A DNA stretch of 64,000 nt from Rhizophagus irregularis (taxonomy: Eukaryota > Glomeromycota > Glomeromycetes > Glomerales > Glomeraceae). Below, piece by piece: positions 35,061 to 47,549 of this stretch. The position numbers and the translations under genes were made by a program. Under the pieces are notes generated by a model. The model was not told the DNA's origin, did not search any database, and saw only the letters and a list, made by a program, of their open reading frames with translations. Location: positions 1 to 64,000 of the forward strand of contig NC_089435.1 of NCBI RefSeq assembly GCF_026210795.1, read 5' to 3'. Position 1 is the first letter of the stretch. The number at the start of each line of letters is the position of its first letter.

Positions 35061-35195
35061 ATACAAAAAAAGTCATCAAAATTAACTTTTGAAAAACATG
35101 ATTTGTCATTAAAATTCAGAAATTTGGAAAAATCAACACCAAATTTATAGTCAATTACTCAATTTATTATAAATTTATGTCTAAAACTTATAAGT

Positions 35196-38100
35196 TTATA
35201 ATTGGTATTTTCTACTAATTGGATTTACGGCTAAATACTCTCTTGCATTTTGCCGGTTTGAGATTTGGTAACTTACTGGTACAAATCTACCTAAAATATG
35301 ATGCACAGGTATTATACAATCACGACTTATTGGATAAAATTCGGTATTCCACAACTCAACATTACAAATTTCATCACTGCTGAAATCGTATCGAATATTG
35401 GTTGAATTTGCGTGTTTATACCAACGAACGTATGCTAGAAAATGTTCGACAGGACCATCCGGAAAGTCTACTACGTGAGTAAAATAATACTGAATTTGAC
35501 CTGGGTAGGTGTCGACATCTTCATCATCCGTAATAAATTTCGCTAAAACGTACGAACTTTTTACATGTCTTAACAATAATGACGATCCAAAGACTTCTGA
35601 ACCAATCTGACACCTTCCGAATTGGTTAATTTTGACCCTAATTATTATATCGTTATCTAAACCTTTTACAAGAGGCCTCCGAAATCCAAATGATTCGTAA
35701 GTCGCATTGTAATATTCGACCATTAAATTTAACATTTCACTTGAAAGTAGTATATTATGAGATACCGGCTTAAGAAATTCACCTGGGAAGCCTTCTTTGC
35801 CAGAAATCTGTGAATCTTTAATATTTTGTAAATTCAGCCAAAATCGATGCATCTCATCTGACGAAAATTCATCAGTAACTGAAAGGGACCTGATAGTACG
35901 CTGACTGTTTAGCAATTTAAGACCTTTTACTTCGATACCTGAACTTATGATATTTTCGATTTGTTTATCAAACATTAATCGATGCATAAGTTCAGACTCA
36001 ATTTTCCTGTTGCTGTTTGGTAACGAACCTAAAAGTGCGAAATCAATAAATTATAAGCTAATATTGAAATCGTTAAAATCGTTAAAAAATCGTTAACGGA
36101 TATTTACCTAAAATACCGTTCATACGTTCGAAAGAGAAACACCAGAATGCATATAATGGTCCATAATCAGATGAGCAATCACGCAAATGCAGAAAAAGAT
36201 GAAGATTCGGTGTGATCTTATCTCTGCCATGGTGATTCTCAATGAGCTTGACTATTTCGATAAGACTTCTATGGGCTTCATTCACCAAATTAGATTCTAG
36301 AATCTGATTTACCAAAATCGAACAAACCCTGACAAAATGATTCAGGATTCTTCTATCTACGTCTGAAAGGTGTTCCCAAAGTGATACAGTTGAATAAATT
36401 GTAAAGAATATTCGCCACTGATCGGCCGTAAAATTGGTGAATCCCTCTCCACTATGAATTTTTCCTGGAATTCGACCTAAATCGGATGGTATCTGAAACT
36501 CGTCCATCTTTTTCTGAATTTTGTTCAAAGAATTTGGTGTCAAAATACCCCCATCGATCCAAATTCGTTTTACTATCCACTTCGCAATGCCTAGAAATAA
36601 GCAATGCATTGGATTGACTGTAATAAATCTAATAGGGTCGAAATATGATAGACGCAACAATTCGGACCATCTAATGCCAGTTTCTTTGACGAAGCGCTTT
36701 CTAGCAGTGTCTAAGTTGCATCTTCACCAACCTAATGCGTTTTGCCGGTGCTCATTCAAATCTCGAGCAGAATACCCTACATCATCCATTCCAGCAAAAT
36801 TATGCTGCCCATTTTCATAATTTGCTTTTTTCTCACACCTGTGACATGAAACTAAGGCAGAAACATGACCGCAAATTTTTCTTGCAGCGGGAATGTCATA
36901 TGATACTAAGATTAAAGCGCCACGAACTCTCTTTCCATTTTCGCATTCATAAGTACGATTTAGTGTTAACCCAGCCTAGAGTGTTTCCAATTCGTTAACT
37001 ATTGGTGCTAAATAGTGGTTCACTTTATGTAGGCTGACCTCCTTTGGCCCAGGTAAAATGCCGAGAGTCAATAAATTTTTACGTCTAAATCGGATATCGC
37101 GTGGCAAATTGCATATAGCGGCATATATGACACCGATACTATAAATGGTACTATAATATGGCTGAAACTAATCAAGATTCAGCATCAAGCCAAGATGAGA
37201 ATCGGCCACTTCGCTTCTGAAAAAATTTGGCAAATCTTCATTGTCCGATTCTTTAAAATTCTTCCACACTTACCCATCATATATATCGGTCAAAATATTA
37301 TCAAAATTCGACCGATTAGCCCAATGTCGGAGAGAATTTTCAAACCCAGGCCGACAAAACATAGTGGCAAGTTGTTGATTGATTCCAGCAAACAGATACA
37401 TTAAATTAGGTCGTATTATTGTTCAATTTGTCAATGCGCTAATTTTTTCAGACAATGCCGTATTGCAAAGACGTGATCTGCGAACTGAAGAATTGGGAAA
37501 TTCTATGTGTTGACATTTCATTATAGCAGGATTGTCCTCTTGTTTGAAATCTACCACTTCCTCTTTTTTATACAATTTGTGACATTTCGGACAGGTACAA
37601 AACTATGAAATTGGTCATTTAATCCAAGCTTCTTTCTTGTTAAGTAAAGCGAATCTGGGAAATCATTAAAATCGTCACTACTGAACTCGCACAGGGCCAA
37701 TTTCATAAATTTTATTAGAGTCTCAGTAGCTGTCTCTGCAATATTGAATCTTGTTCGAAAGTTCATTATCCAAAGTAAAATCCATAAAAATCGATTATAA
37801 TTCGATTCTAAATATGGTGGGGTTTGAAATGGTTCATAACTAGGTAGTGAATAGTCTTCAAAAATTTCAGAAATTCCAGAAATTGGATCATTATCTGATT
37901 CACTGCCTATAGACAATGTATCACTGTAGATATCTTCCTCTGTAGTATATTTGGATGATGATGAATCTTCTGGATCTTCTAAAATTTCCGGACGATTTGT
38001 ATACTTTCTTGCACGTTGTCGAGGTAAGAAGTTAAATTCGACATCTTGATGTTCATCATCAACATCATCTTGATTACTGTTATCTGATTTTTCCGATTCT

Positions 38101-38450
38101 TGTCTAATAGATTCGTCAATCATTCGTCCAGCTGAAGCGGGTATTGATGTTTCACATATTTCAAGTTGACGAACTTGAGACGAAATTGTACCTTGCGAAT
38201 CTTGGTATTCTTGATGTCTAGAATCGTGAATTTCTTTTGTGCGAGAATCCACCAAGTTGCCATCACAATCAGGACAATTACAAACTACTAGTTTTCTTTT
38301 ATTACTTGTTGGTCTAGCAGAAGATACTATTTCTTCGTTTATTATACCAGAAATTGATCTATTTCTACGAGTAGAAGATGGCTGATTTGAAAGTGATTCT
38401 TCATCATCAAGATCTTCAAGTATACTAGAGACTGACTTTTTTCTGCTCAT
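35196..38450 (-). pseudogene. Tnp2-type (CACTA) transposase, copy 2
   Basis: This copy is co-linear with copy 1: CNCPDCDGNLVDSRTKEIHD near residue 60, an acidic N-terminal third, then NLD*FQP, NPMHCLFLGIAKWIVKRIW, GRIPGKIHSGEGFTNFTADQ, ADQWRIFFTIYSTVSLWEHL and FSFERMNGILG. One intron (about 36111-36031) falls at the same Gly codon as in copy 1. In-frame stops are at 37423-37425, 37270-37272, 37168-37170 (TGG to TAG), 36976-36978 (TGG to TAG) and 36724-36726. The frame also shifts near 37555. The second catalytic Asp is replaced by Asn (NPMHCLFLG instead of DPMHCLFLG, codon at 36613-36615). The enzyme cannot be active. The C-terminal 263 residues from 35987 are uninterrupted. Confidence 0.88.
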
Positions 38451-38984
38451 TTGTTTAGTGTTTGAATAAGTTTAATAAGTTTGGCAAAATCCAAATTTGT
38501 TAAAAGGCCGATTTTTATAAAATTTGGAATAACACAAAATTTGTATAATTTGTATGTATAATTAATGTAATCCTGGCTTCTATGATTATTTCAATAATTT
38601 TTTAGGATTTAATATTTTTTTTCGCAAATTTGGCAATTTTATATAATAAATTTGCGAATTTTCTAATTAATATACTTTTAAAAATTGCAATATGATTTAA
38701 GCTTATTTTACAATAAAAAGCTTATTTTTAAAATAAAAAGCTTATTTTATTTTAAAATAACTTTTATTTACAAGATAATCACTTTATCATCCCTTTATCA
38801 TTTTCGGATGCCAAACAAACCTTATCAAAAGAAACTGTAAATTTTAGCGAAAGTTGAAAAGTAACAATTTTGTATTAATCGAAGTGGTATTGCTATAATA
38901 ACAATATATTTTCGATTTTACTGCAAATTTCGACAAAGTATAACTTGCCGCATTAAAGTATATCAAATTTTAACGTAGTAGAAC

Positions 38985-39815
38985 GCTAACAATTTTCGTA
39001 ATTTTAATTTATTTGTCTTTTTAATTATGATTTATAGTTGATTTTCCAATTGAGAAATCAACGCAATAGGACGCTAACGATTTTCTTATTAATTAATTTA
39101 TTTGATTTTTTAATTATGATTTATAGTTGATTTTTCAATTGAGAAATCAACACAGTAGAACGCTAACGATTTTCTTATTAATTAATTTATTTGATTTTTT
39201 AATTATGATTTATAGTTGATTTTCCTCAAGAAATCAACGCAGTAGAACGCTAATGATTTTTGTAATTTTAATTTATTTGTCTTTTTTAATTATAATTTAT
39301 AGTTGATTTTTCAATCAAGAAATCAACGCAGTAGAACGCTAACGATTTTCTTATTAATTAATTGATTTGTCTTTTTTAATTATGATTTATAGTTGATTTT
39401 TCAATCGAGAAATCAACGCAGTAAACGCTAACGATTTTCGTAATTTTAATTTATTTGTCTTTTTTAATTATGATTTATAGTTGATTTTCCAATTGAGAAA
39501 TCAACGCAGTAGGAACGCTAACGATTTTCTTATTAATTAATTTATTTGATTTTTTAATTATGATTTATAGTTGATTTTTCAATCGAGAAATCAACGCAAT
39601 AAGACGCTAACGATTTTCTTATTAATTAATTTATTTGATTTTTTAATTATGATTTATAGTTGATTTTCCTCGAGAAATCAATGCAGTAGAACGCTAATGA
39701 TTTTCGTAATTTTAATTTATTTGTCTTTTTTAATTATAATTTATAGTTGATTTTTCAATCGAGAAATCAACGCAGTAGAACGCTAACGATTTTCTTATTA
39801 ATTAATTGATGATTT
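38985..39815. repeat. 89-bp tandem array between divergent CACTA genes
   Basis: About nine units occur with TATAGTTGATTTT at 39037, 39126, 39215, 39302, 39392, 39480, 39570, 39659 and 39746, spaced 87-90 bp. Each unit carries an inverted pair, GTTGATTTT and GAAATCAAC, followed by GCAGTAGAACGCTAACGATTTT. The array ends 8 bp before the TATA box of the partner gene. It may be a bidirectional promoter, a binding array for the accessory protein or both (inference). Confidence 0.85.
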
Positions 39816-39822
39816 TTAAATT

Positions 39823-39830
39823 TATAAATA
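39823..39830 (+). promoter_or_regulatory. TATA box of partner gene copy b
   Basis: TATAAATA lies 62 bp before the ATG at 39892. This favours that ATG over the in-frame one at 39838, which would leave almost no leader. Confidence 0.5.
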
Positions 39831-40384
39831 GGACGATATGACGATATTGAACCCGCTTCGATTTTTTAAACGAATATTGAGTGAATATAAAATGTCAAAT
39901 AATAGCAATAATAAAAAAAACAATAAAAAAAATAACAAACAAAAGCAACAGAGGTTTCAAGAAGAAACACCTGACAAAGGATCTAATCGTCAACGGGGAA
40001 GAACGGAAGAAGAAAGTAATCTGAATGAGACGAGTGACAAGACCAATAAGTCGACTAGCAAATTGTCACCCACCAAGTCAAACAAACAAAAGCAGCAAAG
40101 ATTTCAAGAAGAAACACCGAGCGAAGGATCTAATCGTCAACGGGGAAGAGCGGAAGAAGAAAGTGATCTGAATGAGACGAGTGACAAAACCAATAAGTCG
40201 ACTAGCAAATCATCACTCACCAAGTCAAACAAACAAAAGCAGCAAAGGTTTCAAGAAGAAACACCTGACGAAGGATCTAATCGTCAACGGGGAAGAACAG
40301 AAGAAGAAAGTAATCTGAATGAGACGATTGACAAAACCAATAAGTCGACTAGCAAATCGTCACCCATCAAGTCGATCCTCAAAT

Positions 40385-41311
40385 AGTAGGACAATCTTGG
40401 GGGTTCTGGGACAGCGGCTATCACATAGGTCTAACCATAATTTAGTATACCCCGACCAGACACCTGCTTGTTTTCTGATATGATAACACTATACCTGTTT
40501 TTCTATCCCCAGACCACCTAACCTTGATTCCTGATATGTTATTACTTGATAGCTAAAAAGAACCCCCAAGCGTTGTAGATAAGATTAACATCATTTATTC
40601 CTAGGCATTATTACCACGCATGGATCCATTCCAGGGTATCATAATTTTATGCTATATCAGATTGCCTTTATAAGTGCCGAAAGGTATGAAGGACACGAAG
40701 TGTCTGTAATACTGATGGCACGATTCAGCAATCCATTGTGGCATACTATTTTTATGATACTCTAAAAGGGATTCATTCGATGATTTAAGCCATTCATGCT
40801 CTAACCAAAAATGTATAGCAGGAAGGCAACTAGACATATTGTAAAGCTTTCCCTGCTATACAAAAAAATCTGGGACAGTGAAGTCTAACCAAAAATCTGA
40901 CCCAGGTCTAACCAAAAATGTATAGCAGGAAGGCAACTAGATATGTTTTAAAGCTTTTCCTCCTATACGAAAAAATCTGGGACAGTGAAGTCTAACCAAA
41001 AATCCAACCCAGGTCTAACCAAAAAATGTATAGCAGGAAGGTAACTAGACATATTGTAAAGCTTTTTCTGCAATACGAAAAAATCTGGGACAACAGGTCT
41101 AACCAAAAGTCTAACCAAAAATCTGACCGAGGTCTAACCAAAAAATATACAGCAGGTAGTCAACTAGACATATTGTAAAGCTCCCCCTGCAATACGAAAA
41201 ATCTGGGACAACAGGTCTAACCAAAAGTCTAACCAAAATTTAACCCTAATCATAAATTGCTCTGATTCTTTGACGAAGCCTATTTTCATACCGATTTTGA
41301 TAGTAATAAGA
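40385..41311. repeat. Left terminal inverted repeat, about 925 bp
   Basis: This matches the inverted right arm from AGTAGGACAATC to the GATTTTGATAGTAA boundary. It contains about four tandem units of 105-120 bp, each with GGTCTAACCAAAAATGTATA, CAACTAGACATATTGTAAAG and AAAAATCTGGGACA, plus a 61-codon minus-strand ORF. Confidence 0.88.
40652..40837 (-). CDS. 61-residue ORF inside the left terminal repeat
   Basis: MSSCLPAIHFWLEHEWLKSS runs to a stop 61 codons later. A near-identical stretch occurs at 51790-51969 in the right terminal repeat, but there the frame shifts near the end (SFIPLALIKAI instead of SFIPFGTYKGNLI). It is aromatic-rich with two Cys. It could be a real gene present twice by symmetry, or a fragment of a larger one caught in the repeat. 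Confidence 0.3.
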   Translation of the reverse strand: MSSCLPAIHFWLEHEWLKSSNESLLEYHKNSMPQWIAESCHQYYRHFVSFIPFGTYKGNLI

Positions 41312-41376
41312 TGGGAAACATTTTAGAATTTATTAATTGAAGAAAAAAATTTTTAGGTTATTAGTACACAACCAGT

Positions 41377-44300
41377 ATGGCAACAAGCAATCGAACTTGT
41401 GATAGATGTGGAAAGACTTTTGCAACTCCACAAAAGCTTCGTGGGCATCAAAATAGAAAGTTTCTATGCAAGTCTACAGCTAACCCTCAGGATCCCACAC
41501 CTGAGATTGTACAATTGCAACCACAACCAGAGCAATTCCAGGATCCCACACCTGAGATTGTACAATTGCAACCACAACCGGAGCAACTCCAGGATCCCAC
41601 ACCTGAAGTTATCCCAGCTCATACAGAGAAAACTCCTAACTTAACAATTGATGAACTAGCAAAATGGTTAGCAGGACCTGGTGATTACAATCAATATACT
41701 CCACGAAAAAGAAGAGTTCCACAAACAGATAATGAATGGTTTGCTTATATGCAAGGAGATTATAGAGGAAGATGGTGTGATATTCAATTTGTAAAAAGAG
41801 GTCATGATCCTGCACGTCCACATAAATCTCTAAAACATAAGACAGTATGGCAAGCTGATCTTAAACCAAATGTTAGAGATATACCATATTTTCCAAGTAT
41901 AATAGCTGATACCCGCCAGAAAATAACAGAAATTCTTGAGAGGGAACTTGAAGAAAAGGGGCAAATCAAATCAGCTATCACTATATTGGCTACATATACA
42001 GATAATAGTGGAACATATAAGCAAGTTTATCATAGAGGAGTCATGCGTGTACTTCTTTTAAAGAATGATATAGATGATCATTTAACAAAATCAGCAGTAG
42101 ATATCACGGATAAAATTGTCAAATTTATGAAAGGAGGGTCTGGTTGGAAAATTGTTAGTATAGATATATTAACTATTGAGACGTATACTTATCGCCGAGC
42201 AGAAGGAGGCTCATACATTCTTACACCTAAGGCACTTGCAAATAAGAAGTGCACTATCAATCCTGATAACAAAGATCTCATAGATCCGGACACAGGCTTG
42301 CCTTCTGAAAAATGTTTGCAAGGGGCTTTAGGTGCTTACTTTGCATATAAAGATGGTCATACACAAAAACTTGAGCGAATCTTTCAGGCAGAAAAATTTA
42401 AGCTATACTTGGAACAAGTCAATCTCAATGCAATTCCCATGCCCACTCCTGTTTGTCCACGCATATTTAGCAAGATTGAGGACCTCAATCCTGAGATCTC
42501 CATTAATGTATGGGAATGGGAGGAGAAAACTGGTATTCCAAAACCTGTTATTGCAAGTAAGAATTACAACCGTCAACATATCATTCACCTTATGGCCCTT
42601 ACAGATATTACAAAATCAGATGAAGGAAAGTATGGTCAGAAGAATCACTTCCTTTGGATTAAGAATCCTGATGCTTTAATATACAAAGATACATCCCACA
42701 AGGGAAAGAAGCATCTTTGCAATCGGTGCTTCCAAAGCTTTCCATCGTCTAAATCTTTAACTAATCATCAGGAATGGTGTTTTGGATTAGGTGAGTCACC
42801 ACAAAGAGTTGAGTTACCAGTTAAAGGTAAGAATGATTTTGAGGAGTTTAAGAATTTTAACCGAACAATGTATGCCCCATGTGTAATTATTGCAGACTTT
42901 GAGGCTGATAACAGAAAGTGTAATGAAAACTATGGTGGAAATATGCATAAGATTATGGAGCAAAAGGCTAACAGCTTCTGCTATATGGTCCACTGGATTG
43001 AAACTGATGAGACATGGGGGCCATTCTTATACCGAGGACCAAATGCAACAGAAGAGTTTGTCAGCAGACTTGATAAAGAATTAAGAAGGATTAATGATGT
43101 TTTAGAAGTAAAAGTAGAACGTATTGTAACAGAGGAAGCTAAAAAGGAATTCACTAAAGCAGTTAGTTGTTGGATATGTAATGGGAATTTCAATCAGGGC
43201 ATGCAAGACAAAAAAGTTTGGGATCACTGCCACATCACAGGTAAGTTTCGTGGGGCTGCTCATAATGCATGCAATCTTAAGCTTCAAATCGAAGCATGGA
43301 AGACTCCAATTCCTGTAGTATTTCATAACTTCCGTGGCTATGACTCCCATTTAGTTTGTGAATCTGTTGGACGATCAATTGGAGCACATCAAATCAAAGT
43401 TATTGCAGAGACATTCGAACGTTACAAATCCATGAAAGTAGGGCAATTCAAGTACATTGATAGCATGCAGTTCATGGCTTCCAGTCTTGCAAACCTTGCA
43501 AAGAATTTAGGGACAGATAAACCCCTTACAAAGCGACACTTCAACAACTTCTCGTCTGAACATATTGACTTAATCACATGTAAGGGGGTTTATCCTTATG
43601 AATATATTGATTCACATGATCGTTTCAAGGAGACAGAACTCCCATCTATTCATGACTTTCATAGTACTCTTGGAGGAAAGATCACTCAGGATAATTACAA
43701 ACATGCACAAAAAGTTTGGAAGGAATTTGGCTGCAAAAACTTGGGCGAGTATCATGACCTTTACCTTAAGACTGATGTTCTTCTCCTAGCAGATGTCTGG
43801 ACAAAATTTAGACAGACAGCGATGCATCATTATGGACTTGACCCAAGTCATTATGTCTCTGCTCCTGCACTTTCTTGGGATGGCATGCTTAAGATGACTG
43901 GAGTTAAAATAGAGCTATTCACTGACATGACCATGCATGATTTTACTGAAAAGGCTAAACGTGGAGGAATAGCTATGGCAGGGACACCGTTTCTTAAAAG
44001 CCAATAACCCTAAGATGGGTGACTCCTTTAATCCCTCTAAACCTACTACCTGGATTTCCTATGTAGATGCAAACAATCTGTATGGATGGGCTATGAGCCA
44101 GTACTTGCCTATTGGTAACTACAGATGGAAAGCATCTCCAGAATATTTCAAACAGAATCTAGATAAGCAGAAGCAGATACTTAATGTAATTCTTAATACA
44201 AAACCAGATGCTGCCCGTGGTTACTTCCTAAATATCAAAGCGCACTTCCCCCTTAAAACTCATGATTATCTACAAGATTTACCTCCTGCAGTTGATAGTA

Positions 44301-45497
44301 TAGCTGTAAAAAAGGATAGGTTAAGCCCATATATAACCAAACTTGTTGATAACTTAGATGGAGGGCGATTTCCTGAAACAGAGAAGTTAGTTCCACATCT
44401 TAGTAAACATGAAGATTATGTTATACATTACCAAGAGCTCCAGTATTACATTAAGTTAGGCATGGTTGTAGATGAGATTACACAAGTCCTATCATTTGAT
44501 CAAGATAACTGGTTAGCTCCTTATATTGCAAAAAATACAAATTTACGTCAACAATCCAAGAATTCATTTGAGAAAGACTTCTTTAAACTCATGAATAACT
44601 CAGTCTATGGCAAGACTATGGAGAATGTACGTAAGTATCAGGATGTCGAAGCTTATGAGAATGATCAATGAAAATGATGAAAAGAAATTCCTTAAGAAAG
44701 TTCGCAAGCCCTCCTTCAAGTATGCTCGTCAACTTGGCAACACACTTGTAGGAGCACATATGGGTAAGGCTAGTGTTATTCTCAATAAACCTATCATTAT
44801 CGGTGCATCTGTCCTTGGTCTCAGTAAACTCTTAATGTACCGCTTCTGGTATGGTTTTGTCAAAGAGAAGTATGGAAACAAAGTACGACTTGGATATATG
44901 GATACTGACTCCTTTATCTACCATGTCGAGACAGAAGATATTTACAAGGATATGGCAGAGCGTCCAGATCTCTTTGACCTTAATGATACCAAGACAATCG
45001 GGCTTTTCAAGGATGAGACTCCTGGAAATGTAATTACTGAATCCTACCACATCCGTGCAAAATCCTACCACTATGTCTTGGCAGACAAGTCTACAAAGTC
45101 CAAACATAAAGGAGTAAGCAAGAAGGGTATGAGTGATATGGCTAAGGACACATATTTCCCATCTTTAGGTGGAACTTTATTAGATGATACAGTAGAAAAA
45201 GATGAAATCTTCGATCCTATGACTCAAGTATATCGGGACTGTCTGTTTGAAAATGGTGTCTTCTATGCCAAGAATGTGGGAATGCGTACAAAAAATCATG
45301 TAATATCACTAATCGAGTCAGAGAAGAAGGCATTATCCCCAATCGATACAAAACGCTGGATTTGGTCAGATGGTATATCCTCCTTACCATTCGGACACTG
45401 GCGTATTCAAGTATATAAGAAACTTCTTGAGCGTGGTACAAGTCATGAGGCAGCAGAAAAAATAGCTATAGGGACCAGATTACCAGAGAAATATTAG
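41377..45497 (+). pseudogene. Protein-primed DNA polymerase B (pPolB)
   Basis: A C2H2 finger (CDRCGKTFATPQKLRGHQ) is followed by Pro/Gln-rich repeats and a long N-terminal region with a second finger (LCNRCFQSFPSSKSLTNHQ). Exonuclease motifs are IIADFEADN, FHNFRGYDSHL and YLKTDVLLLADVW. Between the first two lies CWICNGNF...DHCHITGKFRGAAHNACN, an endonuclease VII-like HNH signature. Polymerase motifs are YVDANNLYGWAMSQYLP (A), KLMNNSVYGKTMENVR (B) and GYMDTDSFIYH (C). The order and spacing fit Polinton/Maverick polymerases, which replicate linear element DNA from a terminal protein. Single-base frameshifts at about 43995 and 44655 break the frame into three parts; removing them gives about 1,370 residues. 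The start at 41377 lies 65 bp inside the left repeat border. Confidence 0.9.
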
Positions 45498-45569
45498 AAT
45501 GATATAGAATAGTTTAGTGATACTTAGGCATATATTAATAATAAATTATATTTTTTCCCGATAGTTAAA

Positions 45570-45839
45570 ATGGAAGACGATCCAATCTATGATATACATA
45601 GTGAAGAATATATCGATGACCTTATACATATCACAATTCAGAGAGGTCTCTTTAAAGATGTAGAGGATGCAATAAAAAGTATAAAGGCATTAGCTAAAAT
45701 GGTCATAAGTTCTAAGACTAGTATTGATGCATTTATGAAATGCCCTGTACCAAACATTCCAAATGCCTTTTATGACTTAGTAGAGGCATTTTATTATTCA
45801 ATACTAAGAGAAAGACAATCATTAGCACATGACATCTAA
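45570..45839 (+). CDS. Small acidic protein, 89 residues
   Basis: An ORF from ATG 45570 starts MEDDPIYDIHSEEYIDDLIH and contains DVEDAIKSIKALAKMVISSK. It is predicted mostly helical, without Cys pairs or a membrane segment. It lies 72 bp after the polymerase on the same strand and is not broken. I do not recognise it; terminal protein or a small structural protein are possible roles from position only. Confidence 0.5.
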   Translation: MEDDPIYDIHSEEYIDDLIHITIQRGLFKDVEDAIKSIKALAKMVISSKTSIDAFMKCPVPNIPNAFYDLVEAFYYSILRERQSLAHDI

Positions 45840-45932
45840 CAGATTTCTGGGAGGTGTCATATGATAAGATATTCTATGGAATTCTTCAGAATTCTTTGGA
45901 ATTCCAAATTTTTTTTTTCGTAATAAGAACTA

Positions 45933-46370
45933 ATGTCTTTCAACCAGGTATACACTGAGCTACTAGTTATGTTACCAGCTTCTGTAATACATGAGGCATG
46001 GATTCGTCTCACAACAAGGAAGCGTAGTCCACTATCTGTGTCTGATGCCAGTGGAGTAAATTCCATGGTAGAGTTATTTTTGAAACATGAAGTAGAAAGA
46101 TACCAGAAAAAATTAGCACGTCAGAGACTAACTGTTAAACAGACATATATGCCAAGAAACAGAATGACACAAGACATGATTAGTGAAGAGGTTTCCATAC
46201 TTCAGAAGCACTTGCTTGAATATAATAAGGTTACTTTTGGCCGATTCATGCAGAACTTTACTAAAGAACATGAGAAATTGATCAAGACAAATCATCAGAT
46301 ACGACATGAAATTGATACCATGAAGAAGCAAGTACGAGAAATAGAAAAAAAACTTGCTTCCATGTCGTAG
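45933..46370 (+). CDS. Coiled-coil protein, 145 residues
   Basis: The start MSFNQVYTELLVMLPASVIH precedes a basic middle (RLTTRKRSPLS, KKLARQRLTVKQTYMPRNRM). The C-terminal coiled coil has leucine/isoleucine spacing (RHEIDTMKKQVREIEKKLA). It could oligomerise and bind nucleic acid. It is intact and co-directional with the polymerase. No family is recognised, and it is too short for a double-jelly-roll capsid. Confidence 0.5.
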   Translation: MSFNQVYTELLVMLPASVIHEAWIRLTTRKRSPLSVSDASGVNSMVELFLKHEVERYQKKLARQRLTVKQTYMPRNRMTQDMISEEVSILQKHLLEYNKVTFGRFMQNFTKEHEKLIKTNHQIRHEIDTMKKQVREIEKKLASMS

Positions 46371-46424
46371 TTCCCATTATTCATCAAGAAATAGACGAAT
46401 GGGTACTGTTGCTTTACTCAAATT

Positions 46425-46560
46425 TTGTGTGGACTGCGCATGGGATTTTTTTACTGTGCATAGACTTTGCATGGACTTTGCATGGGAAATTTTAACTGCA
46501 CATGGGCTTTGCATGGGCTTTGCATGGGACTTTTTTACTGCACATGGATTTTTTCGTAAA
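46425..46560. repeat. GCATGGGCTTT-type tandem repeat
   Basis: About eight variants of a 12-bp word (TTTGCATGGAC / GGGCTTTGCATG) with TTTTTTACTGCACATGG spacers separate the plus-strand block from the minus-strand retropepsin. An open frame through it (FAWDFF, LTAHGLC) reflects the repeat. Confidence 0.6.
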
Positions 46561-46620
46561 AAATGTTGTTTAAGATTAGAAGGATATGGGAATTCCTTCC
46601 CACAATGCTGACAGGTACGA

Positions 46621-47549
46621 TCAGCTAGTTTTTTTTTTATAGGCTGGCTGGCTATCTACTGCAAAAACATTACGTTGTGCCTTATGTACAGAGAGAGGAA
46701 TTGAGACAACCTGTCCATTTACATTTGCTTTGAACTCACCCTTTACTACAGGTTCCCAACCTGCACGATACTGCCACTGTGTACCAAGTATTAGCAATGA
46801 TTTGTCCTTACCATTTCGATCCTTCTCGGTAGGTATAACAGAGAATTCGTCTGATATAGTGACTGTATTTGTACCTTCACCGATAGTTATGGGAATTTCA
46901 TTGATAGTGCCAAGAGTTTTGGTTGATCCAGCTACACCATTAAGTGCATGTATATTCTTTCGATCTATTTTGAGACCTAGATGCTTAGCTACATTCTCAG
47001 AGATTACTGAAGAGTCAGACCCTGTATCGATCATAGCATAGGGTATGCATACATTTTGATTTTACAGGAAATGGTCGCTACATCATTGGGATCATCTAAC
47101 TGGAGAAAGTTGATTTCTAAGGGTCTTGGCCAGTATAGGTTTTTCTGCTGATAGGCACGTATGACGTATTGCATGGTTCAGTGTTTTGTCTTCTTTCTGT
47201 TCTACTTCAGATGGTACATCTGCAGGAGGAGTTGGTAATAGTGGAGTTGCTGTATTTACAGCATGAGCTAGAGGAGATAAAATGTCTTGCATATTTGCTG
47301 AAAGAACATCCCAGAGTTTCTTTCTTTCACTAACTGGATAGTCACTAACAAAATGGTTTAAAAGCGGGTCTTTCAGATTCTCATATGCTTGATTGGTATA
47401 AGCATTAATCTGTAGGAGGATTTCTTTAGGACATTGTACTGCTAGTGAAGCAATTATAGACTTCAGTGCTGCATGAAAGACTTCATCAGTTTTCTTGAGA
47501 ATAGGTTCTCTTTTAGATTTGGAAGTACGGGATTTTTTCCCTTTGTTTT
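46621..47549 (-). pseudogene. Gag tail and retropepsin-like aspartic protease
   Basis: After the Gag-like stop the minus strand continues in the -1 frame as a basic region (KGKKSRTSKSKREPI) and a helical segment to about 47110. It then reads LEINFLQLDDPNDVATISC in another frame, and finally IPYAMIDTGSDSSVIS, an aspartic protease active site (DTGS). Following this are AGSTKTLGTINEIPI and LLILGTQW, which fits the second half of a retropepsin fold (ILG motif). A retropepsin works as a dimer and would cleave a Gag-type polyprotein. Breaks are near 47122 and 47060. The link to Gag goes through a run of ten A (minus strand) and could be a programmed -1 shift or an indel. Confidence 0.75.

Noticed and set aside
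38985..39815. CRISPR-like array
   Set aside because: Units are tandem with no unique spacers, the DNA is eukaryotic, and there are no cas genes.
46354..46611. ORF with FAWDFF and LTAHGLC repeats
   Set aside because: It results from the 12-bp GCATGGGCTTT repeat, and there is no flanking conservation to support a protein.
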